Part shown: positions 1-6,683 of the stretch, one piece after another | Layout: each line of letters begins with the position of its first letter | Position numbering within the stretch: the stretch's first letter is position 1 | Assembly: GCA_029264655.1 (NCBI GenBank) | Contig: JARHZY010000106.1 | Location: 1-12,635 of the forward strand | DNA from: Helicobacter sp. | Lineage (GTDB): Bacteria > Campylobacterota > Campylobacteria > Campylobacterales > Helicobacteraceae | Reading direction: 5' to 3' | DNA: 12,635 bases | Program-made: the position numbers and the translations under genes | The notes under the pieces: model-generated | What the model was told of the DNA's origin: nothing | What the model saw: the letters and a program-made list of their open reading frames with translations, nothing else | The model's database searches: none

Positions 1-275
1 TTTATCGTGCAAAACAATGGGGCGTGAGGCTTGAAAATCTTGTTGTTAATGCTTTGGTGCAACAACCAAAAGAAAAACAATTTGGGACATTTCTTTATTT
101 TGAACCATTAACTCTTTGTCCCTTTGAGGTTTCTTGCGTTGATTTATCATTATTAAACGATAGCGAAAAACAATGGCTCAATAACTATCACGCTAAGGTA
201 CAACACGAGCTTGAACCAAAACTTAAAGGAAGAGCAAAAGAATGGCTCTTGCAAAGAACAAAACCAGTTGGCTAG
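1..275 (+). CDS. Xaa-Pro aminopeptidase (M24B family), C-terminal end only
   Basis: This frame is open from the window edge (first full codon at 3) and ends at TAG 273-275, so the 5' part lies outside the window. The visible ~90 residues begin YRAKQWGVRLENLVV and continue through LTLCPF, WLNNYH and a final WLLQRTKPVG. That matches the C-terminal domain of long aminopeptidase P enzymes (M24 plus M24_C). In that family the Glu of the (R)xENLV motif is a ligand of the dinuclear metal centre, and it is present here. The enzyme removes an N-terminal residue that precedes proline, normally in the cytoplasm. A GTG at 24 is only an internal Val codon, since homology continues upstream of it. Whether the full gene is intact cannot be judged. 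A hairpin begins 25 nt after the stop. Confidence 0.85.
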   Translation, partial: YRAKQWGVRLENLVVNALVQQPKEKQFGTFLYFEPLTLCPFEVSCVDLSLLNDSEKQWLNNYHAKVQHELEPKLKGRAKEWLLQRTKPVG

Positions 276-300
276 CACATTTATCAAAAATTCGCAAGAA

Positions 301-325
301 ATCTCTTGCCTAAAAGGCAAGAGAT
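301..325 (+). terminator. Hairpin downstream of the aminopeptidase gene
   Basis: A perfect 10-bp inverted repeat, ATCTCTTGCC and GGCAAGAGAT, with a TAAAA loop begins 25 nt after the aminopeptidase stop. It is followed by GAATTATATTTG, not a clean T run. It is therefore a plausible but not textbook intrinsic terminator, and it may instead protect the mRNA 3' end. Confidence 0.55.
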
Positions 326-330
326 GAATT

Positions 331-472
331 ATATTTGCCCCTATTACTAATCGCTACAATCTCTTGTTAGGGATTAGCCTATGGGCTATAAACCCCTTTC
401 TTAGAGCTACAAAGCTAAAGCATAAAAAGTTTTTATGCTACTAGCATTTAGCTTTGAGTGGAAAATTCCCAT
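331..472. other. Structured, slightly GC-richer patch with nested inverted repeats
   Basis: By hand count this patch is about 36% GC, while the DNA after it is near 20%. It holds several inverted repeats. TAGCC(375-379)/GGCTA(384-388) has a 4-nt loop. AAAGCTAAA(411-419)/TTTAGCTTT(447-455) encloses a second hairpin at 420-438 (GCATAAAA/TTTTATGC). On the minus strand a 22-codon frame runs from ATG 472-470 to TAG 409-407 and would encode MGIFHSKLNASSIKTFYALAL, with only a weak AAAG upstream. Part of the hairpin lies inside that frame. I do not recognise an RNA family. It could be a dispersed intergenic repeat, a small-RNA or small-peptide locus, or decayed coding sequence. Confidence 0.35.
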
Positions 473-1280
473 TTCTTTAAACAAAAATGATATATCTTTG
501 TATTACATGCTTCAAATATAAATAAATAATGTTTCATTATTGAAAGGGAATGTGAAAATATTTTACTTGCTAGAGTAATTTAGGTATATAACGCACTCAC
601 TAAAAAAATAAACACTCTTTTAAGCTATTATGGCTTTATAAGTTTCATAATAACTTTTTAGTTACAATATTTATATCTTATGAAACATTACTTAATATTC
701 TTTTATCTCTTAAGATAATATAGAGATTCTATTTATAGTATTTTGTTGCTATGTTGAGATTTTATAAATCTAGTATGAAAATATTGATTATAAAATATAT
801 GCAATATAATAAGCATTTTTTAGCAATAAGCTAAGAGAAAGCAGAAACAAAAATTAACAATAGAATCTAAAAGTCTTTATAAAAATACTCTATATTGTAT
901 TAGTTTTTATATATTTTATAAATCCCATGTGTTTATCTTATTGTATTGCTCTAAAAGAGTTTTTAATCTTTCCTTGCAAATATATTGCAATGCTATTGAT
1001 TTTTACAAACAAGTAATTTTTCTACAATATAACTATATGAAAATAGCAATTTTATAAACTATTATATCGCATATACACCTACATGGTAATATAAAAAATA
1101 ATCAAATATTATTAACAAACCAATAAACTATTTTTGTTTTTATTTTGCCAAATAAATAAAATATTTATAGGAATTTATAACAAATAGTAATACCTAATGC
1201 ATATTCATTATAATATATTATTATAAGCTACTGCATATTACTTATAATATGCTTGTAAATTTATTGCATTGCAATATTTT
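473..1280. other. AT-rich non-coding stretch downstream of ccmA
   Basis: About 800 bases of very low GC with no convincing coding frame, tRNA or rRNA. It contains AGATTCT/AGAATCT words at 724-730 and 862-868. Near the ccmA end there are three short hairpins: 1209-1227 (TTATAATA/TATTATAA), 1233-1252 and 1262-1276. I see nothing else that can be named. Confidence 0.5.
1233..1252 (-). terminator. Hairpin downstream of ccmA
   Basis: GCATATTA and TAATATGC form an 8-bp stem with a 4-nt loop, about 30 nt past the ccmA stop on the minus strand. No T run follows on that strand, so termination is inferred only from its position. A second small hairpin between it and the gene, TATTGC-ATT-GCAATA (1262-1276), is followed by T6-A-T6 on the plus strand. 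It therefore looks like a terminator for rightward transcripts entering the antisense side of ccmA. Confidence 0.3.
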
Positions 1281-1703
1281 TTATTTTTTAGCCTCAATAC
1301 TTGGTTGTGGTTTTTGCACATCACCTAAAAGTTTTATATCTTTATTGGTGTTTTTAGATTGCCCAAGGAACATACCTTTGCGTTCTATCACAAGCTCATC
1401 TGATGTAATTGTGCCCTCAAGCCTACCATTTGCTAGAATCTCAATTGCTTTTGCCTCAACATTACCAATGATTTTACCACTAATAATAACTTTTTGAGCA
1501 AAAATATCACCTTTAATTACTCCTGTTTTACCAACCATAACCGTATTTTTTGAGCGGATAGTGCCTTCAAATTCACCATCAGTATGAAAATGACAATCTG
1601 TATTTATTTCACCTTGAAATTTGGTATTAACTGCAATTATTGTTGCAGCTCCTCCTGTTTCCTTCCCATTAGATTGTTTATTATCTGGAGCAAAGAATGC
1701 CAT
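1281..1703 (-). CDS. ccmA: CcmA bactofilin, cell-shape determinant
   Basis: The product is 140 residues, close to the ~136 of H. pylori CcmA. It has a short disordered N-terminus, then a bactofilin (DUF583) core from about residue 20 to 115. The core is built of repeated short beta-strand turns of the GxIxGxxxAxxVxIxGxIxG kind, which fold as a right-handed beta-helix that polymerises into filaments. A Lys/Pro-rich tail follows. Bactofilins act at the cytoplasmic face of the inner membrane. In H. pylori CcmA is needed for helical shape and works with Csd1 and Csd2. The ATG at 1703 has a strong AAGGAG Shine-Dalgarno (GAAAGGAGAATATC) upstream, which fixes the start inside the 3' end of csd1. The two genes thus overlap by 67 nt in different frames. 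It is the last gene of the folC-csd2-csd1-ccmA run. Confidence 0.93.
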   Translation of the reverse strand: MAFFAPDNKQSNGKETGGAATIIAVNTKFQGEINTDCHFHTDGEFEGTIRSKNTVMVGKTGVIKGDIFAQKVIISGKIIGNVEAKAIEILANGRLEGTITSDELVIERKGMFLGQSKNTNKDIKLLGDVQKPQPSIEAKK

Positions 1704-2578
1704 GATATTCTCCTTTCTTGTTCAAAAATAAGATCAAAATTTTGCATATCCCAATGCACAAAATTCATAGGATCAATTGGTTGTCCCAAAAATCGTATTT
1801 CATAGTGCAGGTGGGGACCCGTACTAGCTCCTGAAGAGCCAGTAAGTGCCACCAATTGCCCTTTTTTGACAAATTGTCCGCGTTGCACTTTAATATCGTT
1901 TAAATGTGCATAATATGTGCGGAATCCAAATGAATGTGATATTTTTACAAGTTTGCCATAACCGCCATTACCACTACTACTTGCCCAATCTACAACGCCA
2001 TCGGCAGTAGCATATACAGGAGTATTCATTGGAGCTACCATATCGGCACCTGTATGGATATGATAAATATGTAAAATAGGGTGGTAGCGTTTGCCATATG
2101 GGGCTGATAGACGATAATTAATATCCATAGGGCTACCATTGGGAATGAATTTCATAATAAAAGATTTTTGTAATGCAGTAATTGAAGCAGTATCCATTCT
2201 ATCTAAAAGATTTACATCTTCATTATCTAGTAAAGTTACTGCTTGAGAAGTATTTTTATTTATGCCTACAACATTTTCTATATTTTCAAACCTATCACCA
2301 ACAAGTGCAATTTCCTCATCTTTTTCTTGAATTGCTGCATTCAATTTTTCATTATGTTGCTGCATGTTTGTAAATTCATCTACAAGATGTGCATGCTTTA
2401 TTTGCATATTGCTTATCTCATTGCGTATTACAACAATGCTTATATATGCAAATAATCCCAATGTAAGCAAGAATATAAAAATATAAGTGCCAACTTGGCG
2501 AAATATCATATCTACATTAATAAATTTTGAACCATGCAAATCAGTAATCATGATAACAAGGCGTTTGTTTGCATTCAT
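1637..2578 (-). CDS. csd1: Csd1, M23 peptidoglycan DD-endopeptidase
   Basis: This 313-residue protein has a cytoplasmic N-terminus, one membrane segment (about 30-51), a periplasmic coiled coil (about 52-107) and a C-terminal M23 (LytM) domain (about 160-265). The zinc and catalytic motifs are complete: H175-T-G-A-D179, Y-A-H225, and H256-L-H258 in GPHLHYE. In H. pylori Csd1 (HP1543) trims tetra-pentapeptide crosslinks and is required for helical shape. The ATG at 2578 overlaps the csd2 stop as ATGA. No good Shine-Dalgarno is visible, so translation is probably coupled to csd2. The last 67 nt double as the start of ccmA. The C-terminal segment after the M23 domain (HWDMQNFDLIFEQE) resembles the same region of Csd2, which points to a tandem duplication. 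The length agrees with H. pylori Csd1 (312). Confidence 0.93.
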   Translation of the reverse strand: MNANKRLVIMITDLHGSKFINVDMIFRQVGTYIFIFLLTLGLFAYISIVVIRNEISNMQIKHAHLVDEFTNMQQHNEKLNAAIQEKDEEIALVGDRFENIENVVGINKNTSQAVTLLDNEDVNLLDRMDTASITALQKSFIMKFIPNGSPMDINYRLSAPYGKRYHPILHIYHIHTGADMVAPMNTPVYATADGVVDWASSSGNGGYGKLVKISHSFGFRTYYAHLNDIKVQRGQFVKKGQLVALTGSSGASTGPHLHYEIRFLGQPIDPMNFVHWDMQNFDLIFEQERRISWHSLLQIINNLMGRKQEELQQ

Positions 2579-3648
2579 CGTGTGCTACTTTGTAATGTAA
2601 TATTATGGTTTTGGAGTTGCGAAGTATTAAAAAATTGGCTAGTTTGTTGTATTGGAGAATCTTTTGTATCAATAAGATTTTCAATAGCAGTAAAGGCGAA
2701 ATGTGTGGACATATCATTGAGTTTTACAATATCATTTAATGCCCATATAAGGCTATTAATATCAACATTTGCATTTTTCTCCGCATCAAAAATCGATTGG
2801 AAATTTTGTGTATCCCAATCAATGAAAGAAAGTGTATCAAGCCCTTGACTTAAAAAACGCACTTCATAATAAAGGCTTGTATGGTCTTTGCCCGGACTTG
2901 GTGTTGTATAGCCTATAATATCGCCCTTGCTTACAAAATCACCTTTTTGAACGCTAATTTTCTCAAGATTTGTATAAGCACTACTAAAGCCTAATACATG
3001 GGAAAGACGGACAATATTGCCATATCCATATTTTTGGTTACCATCACGTGTAGATTCTACTAAGCCATCTGCGGTTGCAAATACAGGTTCACTTTTACTT
3101 GTGTAATAATCATAACCTGTATTACCATTATTCTGTATAGCAGCATACTGCATATCAATTAGTCCATAATCTCTTGTATTCTTTTTTGTTTTTTGCTTCA
3201 TTTCAAATATGGTAAGTGGATTACCATTAGGAATAATTTGCAAGATGGTTGCCTTTTGTGTTTCTGGGAGCTTTTGTAAATCTATATCATTTTTATTTTT
3301 CTCATTATTGAAAGAACTAAGATTAATCATTTTTTCTAAATCTGCAACTCTATCTTGCATAGTCTTTAGCTCTTCTGTTTTGCTTTGAATATCATCTTGT
3401 AAAAAAGCATTTTGCTGATACATTTCTTGAAATGCTCTATATGATTCTTGCTTTGCAGTATTAATATCATCAAGTTGCTCAATAAAAGATGACATTGCAA
3501 AATAACCCATTACAATAGCAATGCATAAAATAATACTTCCATAAGCAATAACTTTTTGCATAACCTTTGCCATTGTGAATTGTTTAGAACCATTCTCATC
3601 AACAATTGTAATGGTTAAAGTCTGTTTTATCTTATTTGTATTATCCAT
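2575..3648 (-). CDS. csd2: Csd2, catalytically degenerate M23-family partner of Csd1
   Basis: This is a 357-residue paralogue of Csd1 with the same layout: membrane segment about 33-52, coiled coil about 55-110, M23-like domain about 160-265. The metal site is lost. The HxxxD position reads N176-T-G-Y-D180, the YAH position reads Y-T-N227, and the HLH position reads S258-L-Y260. All three histidine sites are therefore substituted, and zinc-dependent cleavage is very unlikely. H. pylori Csd2 also lacks a working site and forms a heterodimer with Csd1, which fits a scaffold role here. The C-terminal tail (about 310-357, Ser/Thr/Gln/Asn-rich) makes this protein longer than the ~308 residues I recall for H. 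pylori. The ATG at 3648 is preceded by AAGGAT. It starts 33 nt after folC and overlaps csd1 by 4 nt. Confidence 0.9.
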   Translation of the reverse strand: MDNTNKIKQTLTITIVDENGSKQFTMAKVMQKVIAYGSIILCIAIVMGYFAMSSFIEQLDDINTAKQESYRAFQEMYQQNAFLQDDIQSKTEELKTMQDRVADLEKMINLSSFNNEKNKNDIDLQKLPETQKATILQIIPNGNPLTIFEMKQKTKKNTRDYGLIDMQYAAIQNNGNTGYDYYTSKSEPVFATADGLVESTRDGNQKYGYGNIVRLSHVLGFSSAYTNLEKISVQKGDFVSKGDIIGYTTPSPGKDHTSLYYEVRFLSQGLDTLSFIDWDTQNFQSIFDAEKNANVDINSLIWALNDIVKLNDMSTHFAFTAIENLIDTKDSPIQQTSQFFNTSQLQNHNITLQSSTR

Positions 3649-3681
3649 TTATCTTTTTATCCTTATTGCCTATGTGTATCG

Positions 3682-4926
3682 CTATTTTTCACATTCATTA
3701 TGAAACCATAGCAAAAAATGCTCCACAAGCGAAAAACTACCAAAAACCATATAGTTTGTATTTTCCTTTAAAATATTGGCTGATTCTATCAAATTTTTTG
3801 GCAATACGTCAAGTTTTATTGTATTGGGGCAAAAAAACTTATAGGGTATAGCGAGTGTTTGTAGCATATTTTCCATTTCAATTATATCTACTATACGCGG
3901 ATTATCTACCATAAAAATTATAATTTCTTCAATATCATGTGCAAAGGCTTTTAAAATCTCTCTAATTTCTTTTTCTTTATAGCTATTATAAATGAGTTTA
4001 AAAGGTTGGTTTTTAAAGTAATGTTTTGCTGCAGCAAGTGCAGCATGTGCTGCCATAATATTATGCCCAACATCAAGCACAATATTATGACGAAAAATTT
4101 CAAAACGACCACGCAATGCAAGTCTATTTTGTAATAGTGGTATCCCAATATGTTGTAATGCAAGATAAGCCAAACTTAAATTTTCTTGTAAAAAATAAGG
4201 AATATTATAAGTTGTTGCATATCTTATTATTGCTGATTGTTGTATATCATCTAATTGCAAATAAGTGATATGTTGTATAGGTATGCGTTTCAGATTATCT
4301 CCTAAATGCTGTGTGTCATTAGGCATAATATCTGCAATATCTTGCAATAGTGATAGGGTTGCTTGCTCTTGAAAATGTGTAAAAATTACTCCTTGTGCTG
4401 CACGCAATTTTGTGCGTGCAATGGCTTCTAGAGTATCACCAAGCATTTCTTTATGATCAAAGCCTATACGTGTAAAAATCGTCATATCATAATGTAAAAC
4501 TGAAGTGCTATCAAATTCACCACCAACACCAGCTTCCATTACAAGAAAGTCAGATTCTTGTGCAAGCACAAGTGCCAAAAAGGTTGCATATTCAAAATAG
4601 CTTGCTTCTTGAATAAAGGAAAAATCCTGCAAAAAAACATGTGCTTTTATGAGTGATTCAAGGCTTACAATACCATCATGTGTATAGAATCTTTCACGAA
4701 AATCAAAGATATGTGGTGATGTAAAATGCAGGACTTTATATCCAGATTCTGCAATACTCTGTGCTATAAAACGACCTGTGCTACCCTTGCCATTTGTGCC
4801 AATAATATGGATATTATAGCTTTGCAATTTTAAATGTGGTTGCAATAATGCAAAAAGTTTGCGAACCCTATGTGGATTAAATGCCGCATACTCCTGTGCT
4901 TTAGAATCCATGTATTGATATATCAT
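3682..4926 (-). CDS. folC: Bifunctional folylpolyglutamate/dihydrofolate synthase
   Basis: This 414-residue Mur-ligase-fold enzyme adds glutamate to dihydropteroate or to tetrahydrofolates with ATP, in the cytoplasm. Visible motifs in order are the P-loop GTNGKGST (43-50), FTSPH (68-72), the family motif EAGVGGEFDST (131-141), IGFDHKEMLGDTLEAIA (154-170) and, in the C-terminal domain, LRGRFE followed by VLDVGHN (usually DGAHN). The start at 4926 has an AAAAGG Shine-Dalgarno 7-8 nt upstream. A second in-frame ATG at codon 6 lacks one. It is the first gene of the shape operon, as in H. pylori where HP1545 precedes csd2. The gene upstream differs from H. pylori, where I recall lptE/leuS, so synteny breaks here. 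Confidence 0.93.
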   Translation of the reverse strand: MIYQYMDSKAQEYAAFNPHRVRKLFALLQPHLKLQSYNIHIIGTNGKGSTGRFIAQSIAESGYKVLHFTSPHIFDFRERFYTHDGIVSLESLIKAHVFLQDFSFIQEASYFEYATFLALVLAQESDFLVMEAGVGGEFDSTSVLHYDMTIFTRIGFDHKEMLGDTLEAIARTKLRAAQGVIFTHFQEQATLSLLQDIADIMPNDTQHLGDNLKRIPIQHITYLQLDDIQQSAIIRYATTYNIPYFLQENLSLAYLALQHIGIPLLQNRLALRGRFEIFRHNIVLDVGHNIMAAHAALAAAKHYFKNQPFKLIYNSYKEKEIREILKAFAHDIEEIIIFMVDNPRIVDIIEMENMLQTLAIPYKFFCPNTIKLDVLPKNLIESANILKENTNYMVFGSFSLVEHFLLWFHNECEK

Positions 4927-4950
4927 ATTTTACCTTTTTTGATTCTCATA

Positions 4951-4956
4951 ATGATA
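4951..4956 (-). promoter_or_regulatory. Candidate -10 box for the folC-csd2-csd1-ccmA operon
   Basis: On the minus strand TATCAT preceded by TTTTGT lies about 25 nt before the folC ATG. This suits the Helicobacter housekeeping sigma factor, which depends mainly on the -10 element. In DNA this AT-rich other -10-like words are present, for example TATAAA further upstream, so the call is weak. Confidence 0.3.
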
Positions 4957-5248
4957 ACAAAATATTATTGAATTTATAATAATATGTTAATGATTAAATA
5001 ATATTTTTTTAAGAATATATAAGTTTGAAATAGCAGGTATCATATCGTTTTGTTATAGAATGTGGCTTATATTTGTTAAATAAACCCATCCATTTTGTTA
5101 TAATAATTGATTAGAGAATGACTATTGTTGCCTTCAACATACTCTATTATAAACTTTTTTGGTAATTTTCTTAGCATTTCAAGTGTAATAAAATGTTGCT
5201 AAAAATATTATAATTCTTTTATATAGTGATAAGATTGTTATGAACACA
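4957..5248. other. Divergent intergenic region between folC and the ABC-2 permease
   Basis: This AT-rich segment separates the leftward folC operon from the rightward permease. The whole gap between the two starts is 358 bp. It should carry upstream elements of both promoters. I find no long inverted repeat, small gene or recognisable regulator site in it. Confidence 0.4.
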
Positions 5249-5257
5249 TGTTACAAT
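5249..5257 (+). promoter_or_regulatory. Extended -10 promoter of the ABC-2 permease
   Basis: TG-T-TACAAT (TGN 5249-5251, hexamer 5252-5257) is an extended -10 element 27 nt before the ATG. It predicts a transcription start near 5264 and a leader of about 20 nt carrying the AAGGAT Shine-Dalgarno (5271-5276). No clear -35 is seen, which is usual in this group. Confidence 0.45.
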
Positions 5258-5284
5258 AATGAAAAATATTAAGGATATAGTAAA

Positions 5285-6424
5285 ATGACATTTTTAGAAG
5301 TCGTTGGTAAAGAATTGCGTGCAGTATTTAGCAATATTACAATTGTTTTTGTGGTATTTGTAGGTTCATTACTTTATGCGTTTTTATATCCTACGCCATA
5401 TTATGCTGATGTAGTGCGTAAGCAAAAGATTGTTATTTTAGATTTAGATAATACCAAACTTTCAAAAGATTTCATTTTCCTTGTTAATGCAAGCGAGAAA
5501 TTACAAGTTGTACGTGTTGTGCATTCACTCAAAATTGCTAAAGATATGCTTGAAAAAAGTGAAGTCTATGGACAATTAAGCATTCCAAAAGGCTTTGAAG
5601 CCCGCATGTATAAAGGCGTGCCAACAACATTATCTTATCGTGCCAATGCATCATATTTTTTAATATATGGCACTATTATTGAAGGACTTAATGAGGTGGG
5701 TAATTATTGGAGCAATCAGATAAAATTACAAGCAAAAGCTATTAAAGGAGAAATGAATATAGGTGATGATACAACACTTGTGCGTTTTGATTCTGTCCCG
5801 CTTTTTAATCCTTCTGTTGGCTATATTAATTATGCACTTGCTGCTATACTTGTTTTTATTTTACACCAAACACTGATTGTAGGCATTATGATTCAAGGTG
5901 CAAGCCAAAATAAAGCTCACGACAACCATGAAATACATTATTTTAATACTGCACCATTAAGTTATGTTTTATGGGCTAGAATATTTGTATTTGGTGCTAT
6001 TTATGTTGTGCTATTTTTAATATATTTTGGTGTATTTTTTAAAATTTATGGAATCCATACAACTGCAAATCCTTTTGATTTTTGGTTTTTCGCTCTTATG
6101 TTTATTGCGAGTTGTGCTGCATTTGGCATGTTTCTTGGCACTTTTATGCATAACACCGCACTACCAACACAAATTATTCTTATATCTTCCTTGCCACTTG
6201 TTTTTATGATGGGCTTTATTTATCCTATTATGTTGCTCCCACAAGCTTTACAATGGTTTGTGCAAATTATCCCAGCATATCATGGCATTAATGGCTTTAT
6301 ACGTCTAAATCAAATGGGTGATAGTCTGCATAATATTATGCCAAACTTTTATGCTCTTGTTATAATTTTTTGCGTATGTTTTGGATTAAGCTATATCCGT
6401 CTTAAGAAAAAAATGCGACAATAA
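5285..6424 (+). CDS. ABC-2 type transporter permease (YhhJ/HP1487-like)
   Basis: This 379-residue inner-membrane protein has the ABC-2 exporter layout. A first membrane helix lies at about 17-36, followed by a periplasmic domain of about 140 residues (starting IVILDLDNTKLSKDF, typical of this family). Five more helices lie at about 182-203, 230-252, 266-286, 294-315 and 355-372, and the C-terminus is basic. Relatives pair with a second permease, an ATPase, a HlyD-type adaptor and a TolC-like channel to export drugs or other small molecules. In H. pylori HP1486-HP1489 are arranged so. Here none of those partners is adjacent, so the gene is solitary: the next gene converges from the other strand. 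The ATG at 5285 has AAGGAT 8-9 nt upstream. The substrate is unknown. Confidence 0.82.
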   Translation: MTFLEVVGKELRAVFSNITIVFVVFVGSLLYAFLYPTPYYADVVRKQKIVILDLDNTKLSKDFIFLVNASEKLQVVRVVHSLKIAKDMLEKSEVYGQLSIPKGFEARMYKGVPTTLSYRANASYFLIYGTIIEGLNEVGNYWSNQIKLQAKAIKGEMNIGDDTTLVRFDSVPLFNPSVGYINYALAAILVFILHQTLIVGIMIQGASQNKAHDNHEIHYFNTAPLSYVLWARIFVFGAIYVVLFLIYFGVFFKIYGIHTTANPFDFWFFALMFIASCAAFGMFLGTFMHNTALPTQIILISSLPLVFMMGFIYPIMLLPQALQWFVQIIPAYHGINGFIRLNQMGDSLHNIMPNFYALVIIFCVCFGLSYIRLKKKMRQ

Positions 6425-6471
6425 AATAAAATATAGCATTTTCTCTAGAATCTACTATTTTAATTTATTAA

Positions 6472-6518
6472 GATTCCATAAAAGAAGTAATGCTGTTTGA
6501 GCAAACTTCTTTGGAATC
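6472..6518 (+). terminator. Long bulged hairpin between the convergent permease and omp genes
   Basis: GATTCC (6472-6477) and AAAGAAGT (6481-6488) pair with ACTTCTTT (6505-6512) and GGAATC (6513-6518). This gives a 14-bp stem with a 3-nt ATA bulge. The loop contains a further TGCT/AGCA stem (6491-6494/6500-6503). It lies 47 nt past the permease stop. There is no T run after it, so it may stabilise the mRNA 3' end and not terminate by itself. Confidence 0.45.
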
Positions 6519-6644
6519 CAAAACTAAAAACAATCTATAATATTTGTTATATTAAGGATAATCAAGCTATATTGTATAGCAAAATATAAAATTATAAAAG
6601 CTATACATTGAAGAGAAATCATTAAATGGCAGTTCTATAATGGA

Positions 6645-6674
6645 CTTATCATAAGCAATATTGCTTATGATAAG
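6645..6674 (-). terminator. Perfect 30-bp palindrome just after the omp stop
   Basis: CTTATCATAAGCAAT and its exact complement ATTGCTTATGATAAG abut, giving 15-bp arms (in RNA, about 13 bp with a 4-nt loop). It ends 9 nt from the omp stop codon at 6684. Neither strand has a T run beyond it. The position suggests an omp transcript terminator or stabiliser; being symmetric it could act in both directions. Confidence 0.5.
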
Positions 6675-6683
6675 CTTGTCTGC

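Noticed and set aside
1249..2848. Several plus-strand open frames over the csd1/ccmA region (for example 1249-1497, 1584-1805, 2182-2373, 2534-2848)
   Set aside because: They lie antisense to well-supported genes, have no family resemblance and are explained by the AT-rich coding of the opposite strand.
3636..4163. Open frames at 3636-3851 (+) and 3951-4163 (-) within folC
   Set aside because: Both are alternative frames of the folC sequence, whose motifs are complete across this span.
3831..4645. A7/T7 homopolymers inside folC as phase-variation switches
   Set aside because: Seven-base A/T runs are common at this base composition, folC is a housekeeping gene, and no long G/C tract or dinucleotide repeat is present.
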